Positions 13,598 to 21,703 of a stretch of DNA of 42,683 nt are shown here, piece by piece. The stretch comes from a virus: positions 1-42,683 of IMG/VR virus record IMGVR_UViG_3300042301_001692; one strand, written 5' to 3'. The notes beneath the pieces are model-generated. The model was given only the letters and a program-made list of their open reading frames with translations. It was not told the origin of the DNA and searched no databases. The translations under genes and the position numbers were made by a program. Within the stretch, counting starts at the first letter, position 1. Each line of letters begins with the position of its first letter.

Positions 13598-14146
13598 ATG
13601 AAGCGTGCCATCAAAATTGACGGCAAGGTTACCGTCCCTAATTTCACTATTGAAAAACTCCTGCGGTCGGTGTCAGAAGATGCGGCGGGCACACGTAGGT
13701 CCGACCCACGGTTGTGGACTCTGGGGGATGTTGGATCTAGGTCAGTTCCAGACTGGCTTCGCTCCACTTTGCAAGAGGCACTTTTGCTTCTAAATCGTGC
13801 AGAACAGCAATACAGGTTTCCATCCCCGACTGACAATATGCGCCGCGAGGGCGCCACGGTTGTGTACGGGAAAGGGTCCGTAGGTTCGCACGAAGACTAC
13901 CAGATGTCAGGTTTGTCTCTCCTGGTTTTTCTCGGGGGGCACACCCCTGACGACGAAGCTCCCTACTGCAGCCAGCTCATATCTGAAGGCGAATTTTACG
14001 CTGGCGGAAAAATGACATTTATGAGGCCAGGGGACGCGCTAGTTTTTGACGATAGGGAAACGCACTCTTGGATGGCCAACGGCTGCTGGTTCTTTCTCGT
14101 TAGCCCCCTCAACAAGATTGAATATGCCAAAGCTTCTCCCGCTTAA
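13598..14146 (+). CDS. 2OG-Fe(II) dioxygenase-like (double-stranded beta-helix) protein
   Basis: This 182-residue protein has an H-x-D motif in 'GSHEDYQMSGLSLLVFLGG' and, about 60 residues on, 'MTFMRPGDALVFDDRETHSW' with a distal histidine, the strand-turn pattern of a 2-oxoglutarate/Fe(II) oxygenase. A clear 2OG-binding arginine just after the distal His is not obvious, so activity is uncertain. It heads a coupled operon with the 14124 gene and the primase-like gene. The substrate is unknown; DNA, protein or nucleotide hydroxylation are all possible. Confidence 0.6.
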   Translation: MKRAIKIDGKVTVPNFTIEKLLRSVSEDAAGTRRSDPRLWTLGDVGSRSVPDWLRSTLQEALLLLNRAEQQYRFPSPTDNMRREGATVVYGKGSVGSHEDYQMSGLSLLVFLGGHTPDDEAPYCSQLISEGEFYAGGKMTFMRPGDALVFDDRETHSWMANGCWFFLVSPLNKIEYAKASPA

Positions 14147-14345
14147 TTCCTTCGTCGAACAAGTTGCACAACATTCCTTTAACAACTGGGATGGTGGCGG
14201 AGACGGCAGAATTGGGGACTTATTTTGGCCTGCGATTATCTACGGATTACCCGAAGTTGACTTGGAAAAGAAGGTTAGAACAAGGTTTCAGACTATAAAG
14301 GCGGAGTATAGTGAAAGACTCTTCTTCAATCAGCCTACTCAGTAG
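14124..14345 (+). CDS. Small hypothetical protein
   Basis: A 73-residue protein from ATG 14124, overlapping the oxygenase-like gene by 23 nt. It contains 'NNWDGGGDGRIGDLFWPAI', a Gly/Asp loop. No family is recognised. Confidence 0.6.
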   Translation: MPKLLPLNSFVEQVAQHSFNNWDGGGDGRIGDLFWPAIIYGLPEVDLEKKVRTRFQTIKAEYSERLFFNQPTQ

Positions 14346-14348
14346 CAA

Positions 14349-14996
14349 ATGAAGCCAAAAAGTATCCTCTGTCAAATCGACCACCGAGGACGCCTGCACA
14401 AACCAGAAACTCTCCAGGAATACGGAAAACTTAGGGATCACATGATTCAAAGGCCATGGGAGTCGCTCAGTGGCCGGGCCTTCATTGAGCTGGTGACCGA
14501 GAAAGGATGCGCCTTCTACGGTTGTCTGTTCAAAGGACTCGACCTTATGGAGCTTCAATATCAGCGCCTGTGCTGGCATACGCAAACTCTCATTGGAGTG
14601 GATTTTGACAAGTGTGAGGTTAACCCTGGGAAAATGGTCGAGCTTTACACTGAGCAAGGCTACAAGCCTTGGCTCGCTTACCGAACGTTTTCTGACGGCC
14701 AACACTCCGGAAAAAGCTCCTACCGACTCCTGTGGAAAGTTGACGTGAATCTAAATGTTTCCTACGAAGAAACTCATGGCTTTATCAAAGCACTTGCCGC
14801 GTTAGCTGGGAAAGGGGTGGCGGACAAACATAGCATGGACCCTAGCCGAATGTGGCAAGGTTCTCGAAAGGGATACGTGCACTACGACCCTGACGCCCCT
14901 TTGCTCGACCTGACGGGGCATCCGGTCCCGAAAACACCCAAAACAACTGACACCCAAAACAACTGTGAAAACCGCTGTAACGTTCGGGAGGTTTAA
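14349..14996 (+). CDS. Primase-polymerase (AEP)-like / replication protein
   Basis: A 215-residue protein with 'TLIGVDFDKCEV' (hhDhD-type acidic motif), 'GKSSYRLLWKVDV' and 'KHSMDPSRMWQGSRKGY', the D-x-S-R...G-S segment typical of Prim-Pol and plasmid Rep-like archaeo-eukaryotic primases. It lacks the zinc and helicase parts of larger primases. A role in priming phage replication is inferred. It overlaps the nucleotidyltransferase gene by 32 nt. Confidence 0.55.
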   Translation: MKPKSILCQIDHRGRLHKPETLQEYGKLRDHMIQRPWESLSGRAFIELVTEKGCAFYGCLFKGLDLMELQYQRLCWHTQTLIGVDFDKCEVNPGKMVELYTEQGYKPWLAYRTFSDGQHSGKSSYRLLWKVDVNLNVSYEETHGFIKALAALAGKGVADKHSMDPSRMWQGSRKGYVHYDPDAPLLDLTGHPVPKTPKTTDTQNNCENRCNVREV

Positions 14997-15468
14997 CATA
15001 GGCCACCCCGGCCATGTTGAGCTAGTTAAAAAGTTGCTCACCCTCGGTTCGACCGCTAAAGTATATGTGTCCGTGGGGAGAAAGAACAACGATTGGGACC
15101 TTCGGGTATTACTTCTGCGAACGCTATGCCGCCAAGCAAGCATTGACCTGAGTAGGGTATCATTTCTAAAGGCCATCGATCCCTATGCAGGGTTGTCAGA
15201 TGTTCTAAAAAGCAGGAAGCAAAGCGAGGTGGTTCTCGTTCTGGGATCTGACCAAGCTTCACTCGGACTGCAACTTTCGCACTGCTTTGGTGTTTCTTTT
15301 CACGAGAACGAACGAAGTGGTTCGAGCACGGCACTAAGAAAGGTTTTAGACCAAGGCAAAACTCCTGCGCCTTTTCAGGGGAACAGGTACGCTTTTAAAC
15401 TTGCAACACTCTTGAGGCACAATGAAAAGTTCAGAAAAGCTCAAAGAAAAGCTAAGGTATCTGCTTAG
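14965..15468 (+). CDS. NMNAT / cytidylyltransferase-like nucleotidyltransferase
   Basis: The 167-residue protein starts at GTG 14965 with MKTAVTFGRFNIGHPGHVEL, matching the GRFxPxHxGH nucleotide-binding signature, and has a late 'RSGSSTALR' like the ISSTxxR motif. Such enzymes adenylylate nicotinamide mononucleotide or similar substrates, and NAD salvage is common in large phages. The Pro in the first motif is Ile here. NAD synthesis is the likely but unproven role. Confidence 0.78.
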   Translation: MKTAVTFGRFNIGHPGHVELVKKLLTLGSTAKVYVSVGRKNNDWDLRVLLLRTLCRQASIDLSRVSFLKAIDPYAGLSDVLKSRKQSEVVLVLGSDQASLGLQLSHCFGVSFHENERSGSSTALRKVLDQGKTPAPFQGNRYAFKLATLLRHNEKFRKAQRKAKVSA

Positions 15469-15643
15469 GAGCTACCCTGGCGTCAAAGTGGGTGCTTCAT
15501 GGCCCTGGAACGACCTGGAGTTTAGAGAGATTGCCTGGGTGGTTCAAGACTATGTGAACAACAGTGGGGACGTTGTGAATGAGGACCCTCTTCATGAGTG
15601 GGTTGAAGAGTATAACTTTTTTCGCACTGAGACCTTAAGTTAA
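15422..15643 (+). CDS. Small hypothetical protein
   Basis: A 73-residue protein overlapping the nucleotidyltransferase gene by 47 nt, with 'EFREIAWVVQDYVNNSGDVV', probably helical. No family is recognised. It ends the 13598 operon. Confidence 0.6.
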   Translation: MKSSEKLKEKLRYLLRSYPGVKVGASWPWNDLEFREIAWVVQDYVNNSGDVVNEDPLHEWVEEYNFFRTETLS

Positions 15644-15668
15644 GGCTGGCTGGGAAACCGTTCACCCT

Positions 15669-15712
15669 GGGGCGGTTTCCCGCCTTGCCCTGACGAGGAA
15701 TAACGGTATAAT
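15669..15712 (+). promoter_or_regulatory. Terminator-promoter module, leaderless type, for the kinase gene
   Basis: GGGGCGGTTTCCCGCC hairpin, -35 TTGCCC (15685-15690), 16-nt spacer, -10 TATAAT (15707-15712). The kinase ATG is 6 nt after the -10, predicting a leaderless mRNA. Confidence 0.82.
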
Positions 15713-15718
15713 ACAAGT

Positions 15719-16183
15719 ATGGAAAACAACCTCGAAGCATACGTGATGGTCGGTGCCCCCGGCTCCGGTAAGTCAACCCATGTGGCTAAGCTACTAGAGC
15801 TTCACCCAGATGCCGTTGTAATTTCCGGCGATGAAATCCGCGCCGAGCTCTACGGAAACGCGGACATTCAAGGAAATTACGTAGAAATCCACGACCGCAT
15901 GCTTGAGATTCTGGAGGAGAGTGTAGGTCGCACCGTGATTATGGACGGAACACATTACAGGGCAGCTTACCGCAAGGAAGCAATTGCTATACTGAACTCA
16001 TACGGTTACGATAAGGTTACTGCGGTAGTCATTGAAAAGCCCCTCGCCGTTTGCCTACGCCAGAATGCTTCTCGCGACCGCAAGGTTCCGGAAGAAGTAA
16101 TTGAGCGCATGCACGCCTCCTTACAAGCTTCCCTCAAGAATATCACCAACGAACCCTTCCACCGTATTGACTTTATATACTGA
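15719..16183 (+). CDS. Polynucleotide 5'-kinase (T4 Pnkp kinase-domain type)
   Basis: The 154-residue protein has a Walker A GAPGSGKST (residues 12-20), 'ISGDEIRAELYG' with D38 and R41 matching the T4 Pnkp general acid-base and substrate arginine, 'VIMDGTHY', and a lid 'RQNASRDRKVPEEVIERM' closely like T4's RNSKRGTKAVPIDVLRSM. It transfers the ATP gamma-phosphate to 5'-OH RNA or DNA ends. Unlike T4 Pnkp it lacks the C-terminal phosphatase, which appears as a separate gene at 19570. With the RNA ligase at 31782 it can form an RNA repair route. Confidence 0.85.
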   Translation: MENNLEAYVMVGAPGSGKSTHVAKLLELHPDAVVISGDEIRAELYGNADIQGNYVEIHDRMLEILEESVGRTVIMDGTHYRAAYRKEAIAILNSYGYDKVTAVVIEKPLAVCLRQNASRDRKVPEEVIERMHASLQASLKNITNEPFHRIDFIY

Positions 16184-16187
16184 CGAG

Positions 16188-16916
16188 ATGATAACTTACG
16201 ACAACAAAATACAGCCGGGGGACGTAGTTGCTCTGGGGGACATTCACGCGACCTGGACTCTTTTCGAACAATTTTTGGAGTGGGTGAAAGGGTCTCAAGC
16301 CACCGTCATACTTTTAGGTGACATGATTGATCGTGGTAGGGGCGACCTGAAAGTTTTGGAGTATACGAAAAAGCTCCTCGACGATCCGGAAAGTTGGGGG
16401 CTTCAAGCCTTTTATGCCCTGATGGGAAACCACGAGAGGATGTTTCTTGATGCTTTGGAAGACCCATTCGGCAGTAGCTACGTGCTGTGGGTTCAAAACG
16501 GCGGAAACTATGACCAGGTTGGTGAGATGGAAAGAAAGCATAAGGAGTGGATTCGGGAGCTGCCCTTATACATGACGATTGCGGACACTCTCTTCATTCA
16601 CGCGGGGATCTACCCCGGTCACGACCCTGCAAAGCTCATCGCCGACGGAAGGGGGGAGGCACTGCTATGGATTCGTCAACCTTTCTTGACCTATGGGCCG
16701 GAGTTCGAAGGGTGGAACCCGAGACTGAAGAAAGTTGTTCACGGGCATACCCCCACCAACTTCGAAGAACCCCCACAGGACTATATCCCGATTGTGATGG
16801 GGCAACGCGTAAATATAGATACGGGTGCGTTTATTAAGACGAAGGGTCGCCTAACCGCTTACAACGTCACTCAAAATACTTTTCACCAATTTTCACGGCA
16901 ACCTCGCAAGGACTAG
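16188..16916 (+). CDS. PPP-family metallophosphatase (lambda-phosphatase-like)
   Basis: ATG 16188, four bases after the kinase stop, starts a 242-residue protein with GDIHATW, GDMIDRG, GNHERM, 'FIHAG' and 'VVHGHTPT', the complete PPP metal-binding set. Lambda phosphatase, PrpE and diadenosine tetraphosphatases share these. It could remove phosphates from proteins, nucleotides or RNA 2',3'-cyclic ends. Its position beside the polynucleotide kinase recalls the kinase-phosphatase order in bacterial Pnkp. Confidence 0.83.
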   Translation: MITYDNKIQPGDVVALGDIHATWTLFEQFLEWVKGSQATVILLGDMIDRGRGDLKVLEYTKKLLDDPESWGLQAFYALMGNHERMFLDALEDPFGSSYVLWVQNGGNYDQVGEMERKHKEWIRELPLYMTIADTLFIHAGIYPGHDPAKLIADGRGEALLWIRQPFLTYGPEFEGWNPRLKKVVHGHTPTNFEEPPQDYIPIVMGQRVNIDTGAFIKTKGRLTAYNVTQNTFHQFSRQPRKD

Positions 16917-16944
16917 TATAGAGCCAAGTTCCGACACCAAAACA

Positions 16945-17829
16945 ATGAAACTGCTTCTCGTAGACACATCCGCGCTATTCTTTCGCTCTCGCTCAGCTCT
17001 CTGTCGAGCTATGGGTGAAATGGTTACGAGCTATGGAGCACCGGTAACTGGGACTTATGGGTTTTGCAACGCCTTATTCGCCGTAATGGCTCAGTACGAG
17101 TACGATTGCGTAGTTCCTTGTACCGATAAGGGTGGGAACTTTCGCAAGACAGAATCTGGTACTTATAAGGCGAATCGAGAAAAGGCCAGCGTTGAGCACT
17201 ACTCCGACCTTTCCCTCCTGGTTGAAGACGTCCTTCCAGCTCTTGGCTTTTCGCCAGTGGGTGCCCAGGGTTTTGAGGCGGACGATGTTGTAGCCCATAT
17301 TTCTCGTAACTCTCCTGCGTATAGTGAAGTTCACATTTTGACTTGCGACAAGGACTTGCTTCAGCTCGTCAACGACAGAGTAAAGGTGCTGCTTTTCAAC
17401 TCAGCTAAGAAAATGGAGATGGTTGACATTGAGGGTGTTAAGAGGCACTTCGGTGTTCCCCCCTCAGACGTCAAGTTCTTCAAGGCTTTGTCTGGGGACT
17501 CCTCAGATAACATATCAGGTGTCTCCGGCGTTGGCCCGAAGACCGCTGTGAAGATAATCCAAGAGTGCCAAACCAGCGGTACAAACTCAGAGCTGTCGCT
17601 CGCCGATCGAATCGCGTTTCATCCTAAAGTGGTTTCAACTGCGTCCACATTCTTTAGTAACCTTCGCTTGGTCACTCTTGAGAACGACGTCCCCGACATG
17701 TCGTGGTACGCATCTTCACCGCCGTCTGAACAGAGTGTAGAAGCACTCTTTGAGGGTTTAGAGTTCAAGTCGTACTTGAAGCCAGCACGGTTGAGCAAGA
17801 TTCTGAAAACACTCAAGGTTGTTTCGTAG
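16945..17829 (+). CDS. 5'-3' exonuclease / flap endonuclease (Pol I N-terminal type)
   Basis: The 294-residue protein follows the FEN family. N-terminal 'LLVDTSALFFRS' and acidic 'GFEADDVVAHIS' and 'ILTCDKDLLQLV' supply metal ligands, and 'ALSGDSSDNISGVSGVGPKTA' is the SSDN plus helix-hairpin-helix DNA-binding region. Such enzymes remove RNA primers and flaps during replication. Length fits phage homologues. It is in the kinase operon. Confidence 0.9.
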   Translation: MKLLLVDTSALFFRSRSALCRAMGEMVTSYGAPVTGTYGFCNALFAVMAQYEYDCVVPCTDKGGNFRKTESGTYKANREKASVEHYSDLSLLVEDVLPALGFSPVGAQGFEADDVVAHISRNSPAYSEVHILTCDKDLLQLVNDRVKVLLFNSAKKMEMVDIEGVKRHFGVPPSDVKFFKALSGDSSDNISGVSGVGPKTAVKIIQECQTSGTNSELSLADRIAFHPKVVSTASTFFSNLRLVTLENDVPDMSWYASSPPSEQSVEALFEGLEFKSYLKPARLSKILKTLKVVS

Positions 17830-17860
17830 GACGAATAACTACCGATCACACCTTCGGACC

Positions 17861-18106
17861 ATGAAATACCCGTGTGTCCGCCCCAGACTCACTTACCTCC
17901 GCATCCTTGGAAATATTGCGTTGGTAGTTGGACAATTTGTTTTGCTTTTCTTGGACCGCAAGGTGGGCCTATTAATTCTGATTACAGGGAGCACTCTGAG
18001 CCTTCCATTTTTTGTAAAGAAAAAGCAGTGGGATGTGGTAGCTGTCATCGTAGTAGGTATTACCCTGAACGTCTTTGGGCTAATACACAATCCAGTCCCT
18101 AACTAG
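17861..18106 (+). CDS. Small membrane protein
   Basis: An 81-residue protein with about three hydrophobic segments ('LGNIALVVGQFVLLFL', 'VGLLILITGSTLSLPFFV', 'WDVVAVIVVGITLNVFGLI'). It ends just before a terminator-promoter module. No family is recognised. Confidence 0.62.
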   Translation: MKYPCVRPRLTYLRILGNIALVVGQFVLLFLDRKVGLLILITGSTLSLPFFVKKKQWDVVAVIVVGITLNVFGLIHNPVPN

Positions 18107-18120
18107 TCCTTGTGGGAGAG

Positions 18121-18188
18121 TGGGCGGTTAACCCTCCTTCATGGGGCGGTTTTCGCCCTTTGTTTCTGCCTCGCAGAAACGGTATAGT
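18121..18188 (+). promoter_or_regulatory. Terminator-promoter module with palindromic spacer, leaderless type
   Basis: Two GGCGG elements in tandem, then -35 TTGTTT (18160-18165), a 17-nt spacer whose TTTCTGCCTCGCAGAAA is a near-perfect palindrome, and -10 TATAGT (18183-18188). ATG 18195 is 6 nt after the -10. Confidence 0.82.
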
Positions 18189-18194
18189 AAATGT

Positions 18195-18353
18195 ATGGAA
18201 AACGACTCAGTCCGCTCCAAACTTGGACCCCGCCAAAAGGGCCGAAAACGAAAAGGCAGGGCCAAGCCCCAAGCCCTTCGCCAAGCGAGAGCTCGCCGCG
18301 CCTGCCTCCTTCAAAAGTTGACTCCTCAGTCCCACCCACAAGCAAAGCAATGA
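18195..18353 (+). CDS. Small highly basic protein
   Basis: 52 residues, MENDSVRSKLGPRQKG..., very rich in Lys and Arg ('RKRKGRAKPQALRQARARR'), which suggests nucleic-acid binding. The start is fixed by the -10 ending 6 nt upstream and the MEN start shared with other leaderless genes. The stop overlaps the next ATG (ATGA). Confidence 0.65.
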   Translation: MENDSVRSKLGPRQKGRKRKGRAKPQALRQARARRACLLQKLTPQSHPQAKQ

Positions 18354-18628
18354 CCTGCACCCCTGCCACTGAGAAGAGTGAAACTAATGCTTCTGCCCTT
18401 GCGTCTGAGTACAACGGGGTTTGGGCGTCTGTTCACGATGCCCGAAAGAAACTTGTCCAAGTGAACTGCCCCTCTCGCGGTACTAGGGATGAGGAAGCAT
18501 GGGAGTTATTCTGCGAGGAACGGGAAGCGGCTCTTGAAAAGCTCAGGCAAGTAGAGGACTACCTCATGGACTTGGCTTTCCAGTACTCCTGCGAAGCTTC
18601 TAGCAACCTTTCTGTGGAGCATGTGTAG
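18350..18628 (+). CDS. Small helical protein
   Basis: From the ATGA overlap at 18350, 92 residues, mainly helical ('VWASVHDARKKLVQV', 'EEREAALEKLRQVEDYLMDL'), likely coiled-coil in its second half. An upstream in-frame start would overlap the basic-protein gene and is less likely. No family is recognised. Confidence 0.62.
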   Translation: MTCTPATEKSETNASALASEYNGVWASVHDARKKLVQVNCPSRGTRDEEAWELFCEEREAALEKLRQVEDYLMDLAFQYSCEASSNLSVEHV

Positions 18629-18631
18629 GAC

Positions 18632-18961
18632 ATGGAAAACAGCAACTTAAGCAAAATTAAGCCGAAACTGCGAACGAACGGCAGAGTCTCGGGGAACTTC
18701 GGAAGGAACAAAATCCAAGGTAAACTAGGAACCCTGGACCTCAGCTCTGAGGTACTGAACAAGGAAAACCTGCAGATCCCGAACCGGGCCGCAGTTTACG
18801 AGCGACTCGAACAAGCCTATAATACCACCACGGACCCTAAACTTAGGGCCACCCTGGCTGAAATGCTTAGAAAGCGAAAAGCTACGGTCCGAGTCAGAGA
18901 TGTGACGAAAACCAGCAAACCACGATCAGACTACTGGGATGAGGTCAACCGTGTACGATAA
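18632..18961 (+). CDS. Hypothetical basic protein
   Basis: A 109-residue basic protein ('SKIKPKLRTNGRVSGNFGRN', 'LRATLAEMLRKRKATVRVRD') starting 4 nt after the previous stop. It may bind nucleic acid; no domain is recognised. Confidence 0.6.
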   Translation: MENSNLSKIKPKLRTNGRVSGNFGRNKIQGKLGTLDLSSEVLNKENLQIPNRAAVYERLEQAYNTTTDPKLRATLAEMLRKRKATVRVRDVTKTSKPRSDYWDEVNRVR

Positions 18962-19190
18962 ACCTGCCCCGTACAAGTCACCCCTTCGAGTTGGGTTTAA
19001 CTTCCCCTCGTTCGTAACCTACAAGTGCCCCACTACGGATGTACTCGTGGGGAAAGTTTACAAAAATGCCGAAGGAAAGTGGTATCTTACCTCTTCGTAC
19101 CTAAGGTGGCAACCAATCGAGGTTTTCACTAAGATAGGGGGCTTTCTCTTCCTAAACCAACTTCACAAGAGGCGACACCATACCCAATGA
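18939..19190 (+). CDS. Small hypothetical protein
   Basis: An 83-residue protein overlapping the previous gene. ATG 18939 or GTG 18951 could start it. It contains 'FVTYKCPTTDVLVGKVYKN' and aromatic-rich strands. No family is recognised. The stop overlaps the next ATG. Confidence 0.58.
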   Translation: MRSTVYDKPAPYKSPLRVGFNFPSFVTYKCPTTDVLVGKVYKNAEGKWYLTSSYLRWQPIEVFTKIGGFLFLNQLHKRRHHTQ

Positions 19191-19306
19191 AACCAACAAA
19201 CCCCACTCGAACACTCAACCATCTGAACCTTGTTAAGAAGGGTACCCAGAAGAGGGTGGCACTCTACAAGGCTCAGCTTGAAATGGCCAAAAAACCCCAA
19301 TCCTAA
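19187..19306 (+). CDS. Very small basic protein
   Basis: 39 residues, MKPTNPTRTLNHLNLVKKGT..., basic and helical, starting at the ATGA that overlaps the previous stop and ending 4 nt before the next ATG. The tight fit supports it as a real small gene. Confidence 0.5.
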   Translation: MKPTNPTRTLNHLNLVKKGTQKRVALYKAQLEMAKKPQS

Positions 19307-19309
19307 CCC

Positions 19310-19573
19310 ATGAGCCATACTTCCGCGATTACACAGGTCTTTACACAGTGTGAAGGTGAAGAAATTCACCGTTCGGTGAGTCTCCCCAACTCAGACTGGC
19401 TCGTTTTAGCTCAGTGTGCCGAAGCCTTTTCCTCCACCTTCAGGGCACAAGCGAGTCAGGTTATTGCAACTTATGTGACACGTGGACAGCTTGATTTGGC
19501 TGTGAGCGAGGCAGCGAAAATGAACATATTGCTTCAAAAACTAGACAGTATTTATATTGCCCTTGTGTCGTGA
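19310..19573 (+). CDS. Small hypothetical protein
   Basis: An 87-residue protein with helical 'FRAQASQVIATYVTRGQLDL'. Its TGA overlaps the GTG start of the 3'-phosphatase gene, so the two are probably co-translated. No family is recognised. Confidence 0.6.
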   Translation: MSHTSAITQVFTQCEGEEIHRSVSLPNSDWLVLAQCAEAFSSTFRAQASQVIATYVTRGQLDLAVSEAAKMNILLQKLDSIYIALVS

Positions 19574-19971
19574 CACCTAAAAATAACCCCTTAGTAGTGT
19601 TTGACATTGATATGACACTTACGAGTGAGTGGTATTACGAAGATAATGTTGCAACGCTTCGAGCCAATTTGCCACTCGTTCAACTTGCGACATTGCTGGC
19701 TGACTCCGGGGTTTCAATCGTGATATCCACTGCTCGCCCAAATCGTCTTCGAGCCGACTCAGAAAACTGGCTACAAAGTGTGGGTGTTAAGTTCGACGCC
19801 TTATACATGAGAGAGGACGGGGACGATCGCCCCGACCACTACGTTAAGACCGAGCAAGCTCTCGCAATTATTGAAGATTTCGGACGTCCTTCGCTTTGGT
19901 ACGACGACAACCAAGACAACTGTAAAGTTGTGAGAGAACTTGGGATTCCTTGTGTTCAGGTTATGCAATGA
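19570..19971 (+). CDS. HAD phosphatase resembling the T4 Pnkp 3'-phosphatase domain
   Basis: The 133-residue protein begins at GTG 19570. 'VVFDIDMTLT' is the HAD nucleophile motif (D12, D14), 'IVISTARP' is motif II, and 'MREDGDDRPDHYVKTE' followed by 'YDDNQDNCKVVRELGIPCVQV' parallels T4 Pnkp's REQGDTRKDDVVKEE and [20 protein letters not shown]. That domain removes 3' and 2',3'-cyclic phosphates from RNA ends. With the separate kinase at 15719 this phage seems to carry a split version of T4 Pnkp. Confidence 0.8.
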   Translation: MTPKNNPLVVFDIDMTLTSEWYYEDNVATLRANLPLVQLATLLADSGVSIVISTARPNRLRADSENWLQSVGVKFDALYMREDGDDRPDHYVKTEQALAIIEDFGRPSLWYDDNQDNCKVVRELGIPCVQVMQ

Positions 19972-20381
19972 TTCATACACACTCGCACCACCCCCCTAGG
20001 AAAAGAAGAGACATAATGGCTACCATGGCCGAAATGAGCTTCCACCTGCCAAACGTCGTACCTGAGCGACAGGAGCTTGTTGCAAAGTTCATGGTAGAGC
20101 AACTTCGTGGTGCGCCCACGGTGCCAAACAACCACTCAAAACACCAAACACCAACCATGAGAATTGATCCTGTTATTTCCGTTTCCCTGCCTCGTGAAAC
20201 TTGGTCGCTCATAAACGACCTTCTCAAGGAGAAGCAAGCGTCTTTCGAACGTGACATTGACCGAGTGGACGACATCGGTAGGGCTGACTACGCTCAAGTT
20301 CTAATTGATTGCGCCGAACAATGCAAGCAAGCATCAGACGAAATCTGTTTAGCACATTCACTGGCGTCCTTCGACCTCTGA
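19968..20381 (+). CDS. Hypothetical protein, possibly a fusion of two small genes
   Basis: A continuous 137-codon frame from the ATGA at 19968. The middle (about codons 54-63, NNHSKHQTPT) is an A/C-rich stretch that looks like an untranslated leader, followed by ATG 20158 and a helical protein 'SVSLPRETWSLINDLLKEKQ'. Either one fused protein is made or ATG 20158 is a second start. No family is recognised. Confidence 0.55.
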   Translation: MIHTHSHHPPRKRRDIMATMAEMSFHLPNVVPERQELVAKFMVEQLRGAPTVPNNHSKHQTPTMRIDPVISVSLPRETWSLINDLLKEKQASFERDIDRVDDIGRADYAQVLIDCAEQCKQASDEICLAHSLASFDL

Positions 20382-20402
20382 GTCCCACAATCCCCCGGTC
20401 AA

Positions 20403-20711
20403 ATGTTGTCCACTGACACACGACTTCAACTACAAACCATTGCAGACCGAATCTCAAGAAACGATGAGGTTTCCTTTGAGGAGATTTCCCTTATTCAGAA
20501 ATGGTCAGACCACAATCGCCACGCCTACGAGATCCTTCAGAAAGCACGTCGGAGGGCAATCTCGGGGGAGCCTGAGCCGGGGTCTCTCGACGAACTTATC
20601 GACGGGATGAACCTCGGCTTTGCGGATCCTTCCTCTCATTTAGTTGGACCCCACCCAATCCCCAGACGATCTTGCAAACTTTTTCAGGGCGCCTCCGTGG
20701 CTGAGACATGA
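20403..20711 (+). CDS. Small hypothetical protein
   Basis: A 102-residue protein ('RLQLQTIADRISRNDEVSFE', 'WSDHNRHAYEILQKARR'), helical in its first half. The stop overlaps the next ATG (ATGA at 20708). No family is recognised. Confidence 0.58.
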   Translation: MLSTDTRLQLQTIADRISRNDEVSFEEISLIQKWSDHNRHAYEILQKARRRAISGEPEPGSLDELIDGMNLGFADPSSHLVGPHPIPRRSCKLFQGASVAET

Positions 20712-20887
20712 CTAAAGACCCTGACACTTCTGTCACAGGGGCAGAGGCCAAGCTCGAGACTTTAGATCCCACAACCCCGTGGTACGAGTTTCTCTCCTAC
20801 TGTGAAGCTTGTCGGAGCTTGAACGTGAAAGCGTCTGTTGGTCGCTTCACCCGTTACCAAAACTATATTCGAACAATTTCGCTATGA
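20708..20887 (+). CDS. Small hypothetical protein
   Basis: A 59-residue protein, MTKDPDTSVTGAEAKLETLD..., with 'WYEFLSYCEACRSLN', coupled on both sides: ATGA with the gene upstream and ATGA with thymidylate kinase downstream. No family is recognised. Confidence 0.58.
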   Translation: MTKDPDTSVTGAEAKLETLDPTTPWYEFLSYCEACRSLNVKASVGRFTRYQNYIRTISL

Positions 20888-21666
20888 GTTACACAGGACA
20901 GTTAATAACCTTTGAAGGTCTTGACGGCTGCGGAAAAACAACCCAGCTCCACGCTGTGTTTGACTGGCTATCACGTAGTGGGAGACTACCCGAAGGGACC
21001 AAGGTTGTTAAAACTCGAGAACCAGGATGTTTACCCGGTGTGCGAGACTTGCTTAAGAACCCTGAGGCTGCGATCACACCGAAAGCCGAACTTTTACTGC
21101 TCATGGCCGACCGGGCTCAGCATGTTGCAACAGTAATAATGCCGGAGCTAGAAAAGGGCAACTGGGTGTTATGTGACCGATTTTACGCGAGCACCTTAGC
21201 CTATCAAGGGTGGGGACGAGGTTTGGGGCCTGAAGCGGTAGAGAAATCCCACGAACTTGCCTGCGGAGTCTTGTACCCTGACTTAGAACTGTTTTTCGAC
21301 GTCCCCGCTGATGAGTCTATGAGACGGATCTCAAGGCGAGAAAACGAAGGGCTGTCTGTCCGAGACAGATTTGAGCGGTCAGAACGACCTTTTTTCGACC
21401 GCATACTTACGGGATTTCAAAAGCCCAACGAACAACTGGGAGTGAAATGTTACCCCGTGGTTACAATCGACGGGTGTCAAACGGTTGACGAGATTACCCG
21501 GGAATGCATACGACTAGTATCCCAACTTTTGCCCCGAGAGGCGAACTTCACGGACGTGCCACCGTGCCGAGTAGACGATCCCGAGTTTTGGTACGACACT
21601 TCTAAAGAAACCTACAAAGTTCGGCTTGAGCGGGAGACCTCATGGAGTCAGCCACGATCTTGCTAG
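20884..21666 (+). CDS. tmk: Thymidylate kinase (dTMP kinase)
   Basis: ATG 20884 overlaps the previous stop and starts a 260-residue protein with P-loop FEGLDGCGKTTQ, 'KTREPG' (DR(E/D)PG-like), 'LCDRFYASTLAYQG' (the family's DRY/SxxAYQ motif) and a 'RRENEGLSVRDRFE' lid. It phosphorylates dTMP, or modified dUMP-type nucleotides in some phages, on the way to dTTP. The last 45 residues or so ('CRVDDPEFWYDTSKETYKVR') extend beyond the usual family length. Confidence 0.92.
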   Translation: MSYTGQLITFEGLDGCGKTTQLHAVFDWLSRSGRLPEGTKVVKTREPGCLPGVRDLLKNPEAAITPKAELLLLMADRAQHVATVIMPELEKGNWVLCDRFYASTLAYQGWGRGLGPEAVEKSHELACGVLYPDLELFFDVPADESMRRISRRENEGLSVRDRFERSERPFFDRILTGFQKPNEQLGVKCYPVVTIDGCQTVDEITRECIRLVSQLLPREANFTDVPPCRVDDPEFWYDTSKETYKVRLERETSWSQPRSC

Positions 21667-21703
21667 ACTGACGAAAAACTCTGTTAAAACTTCCACATTT
21701 GAT

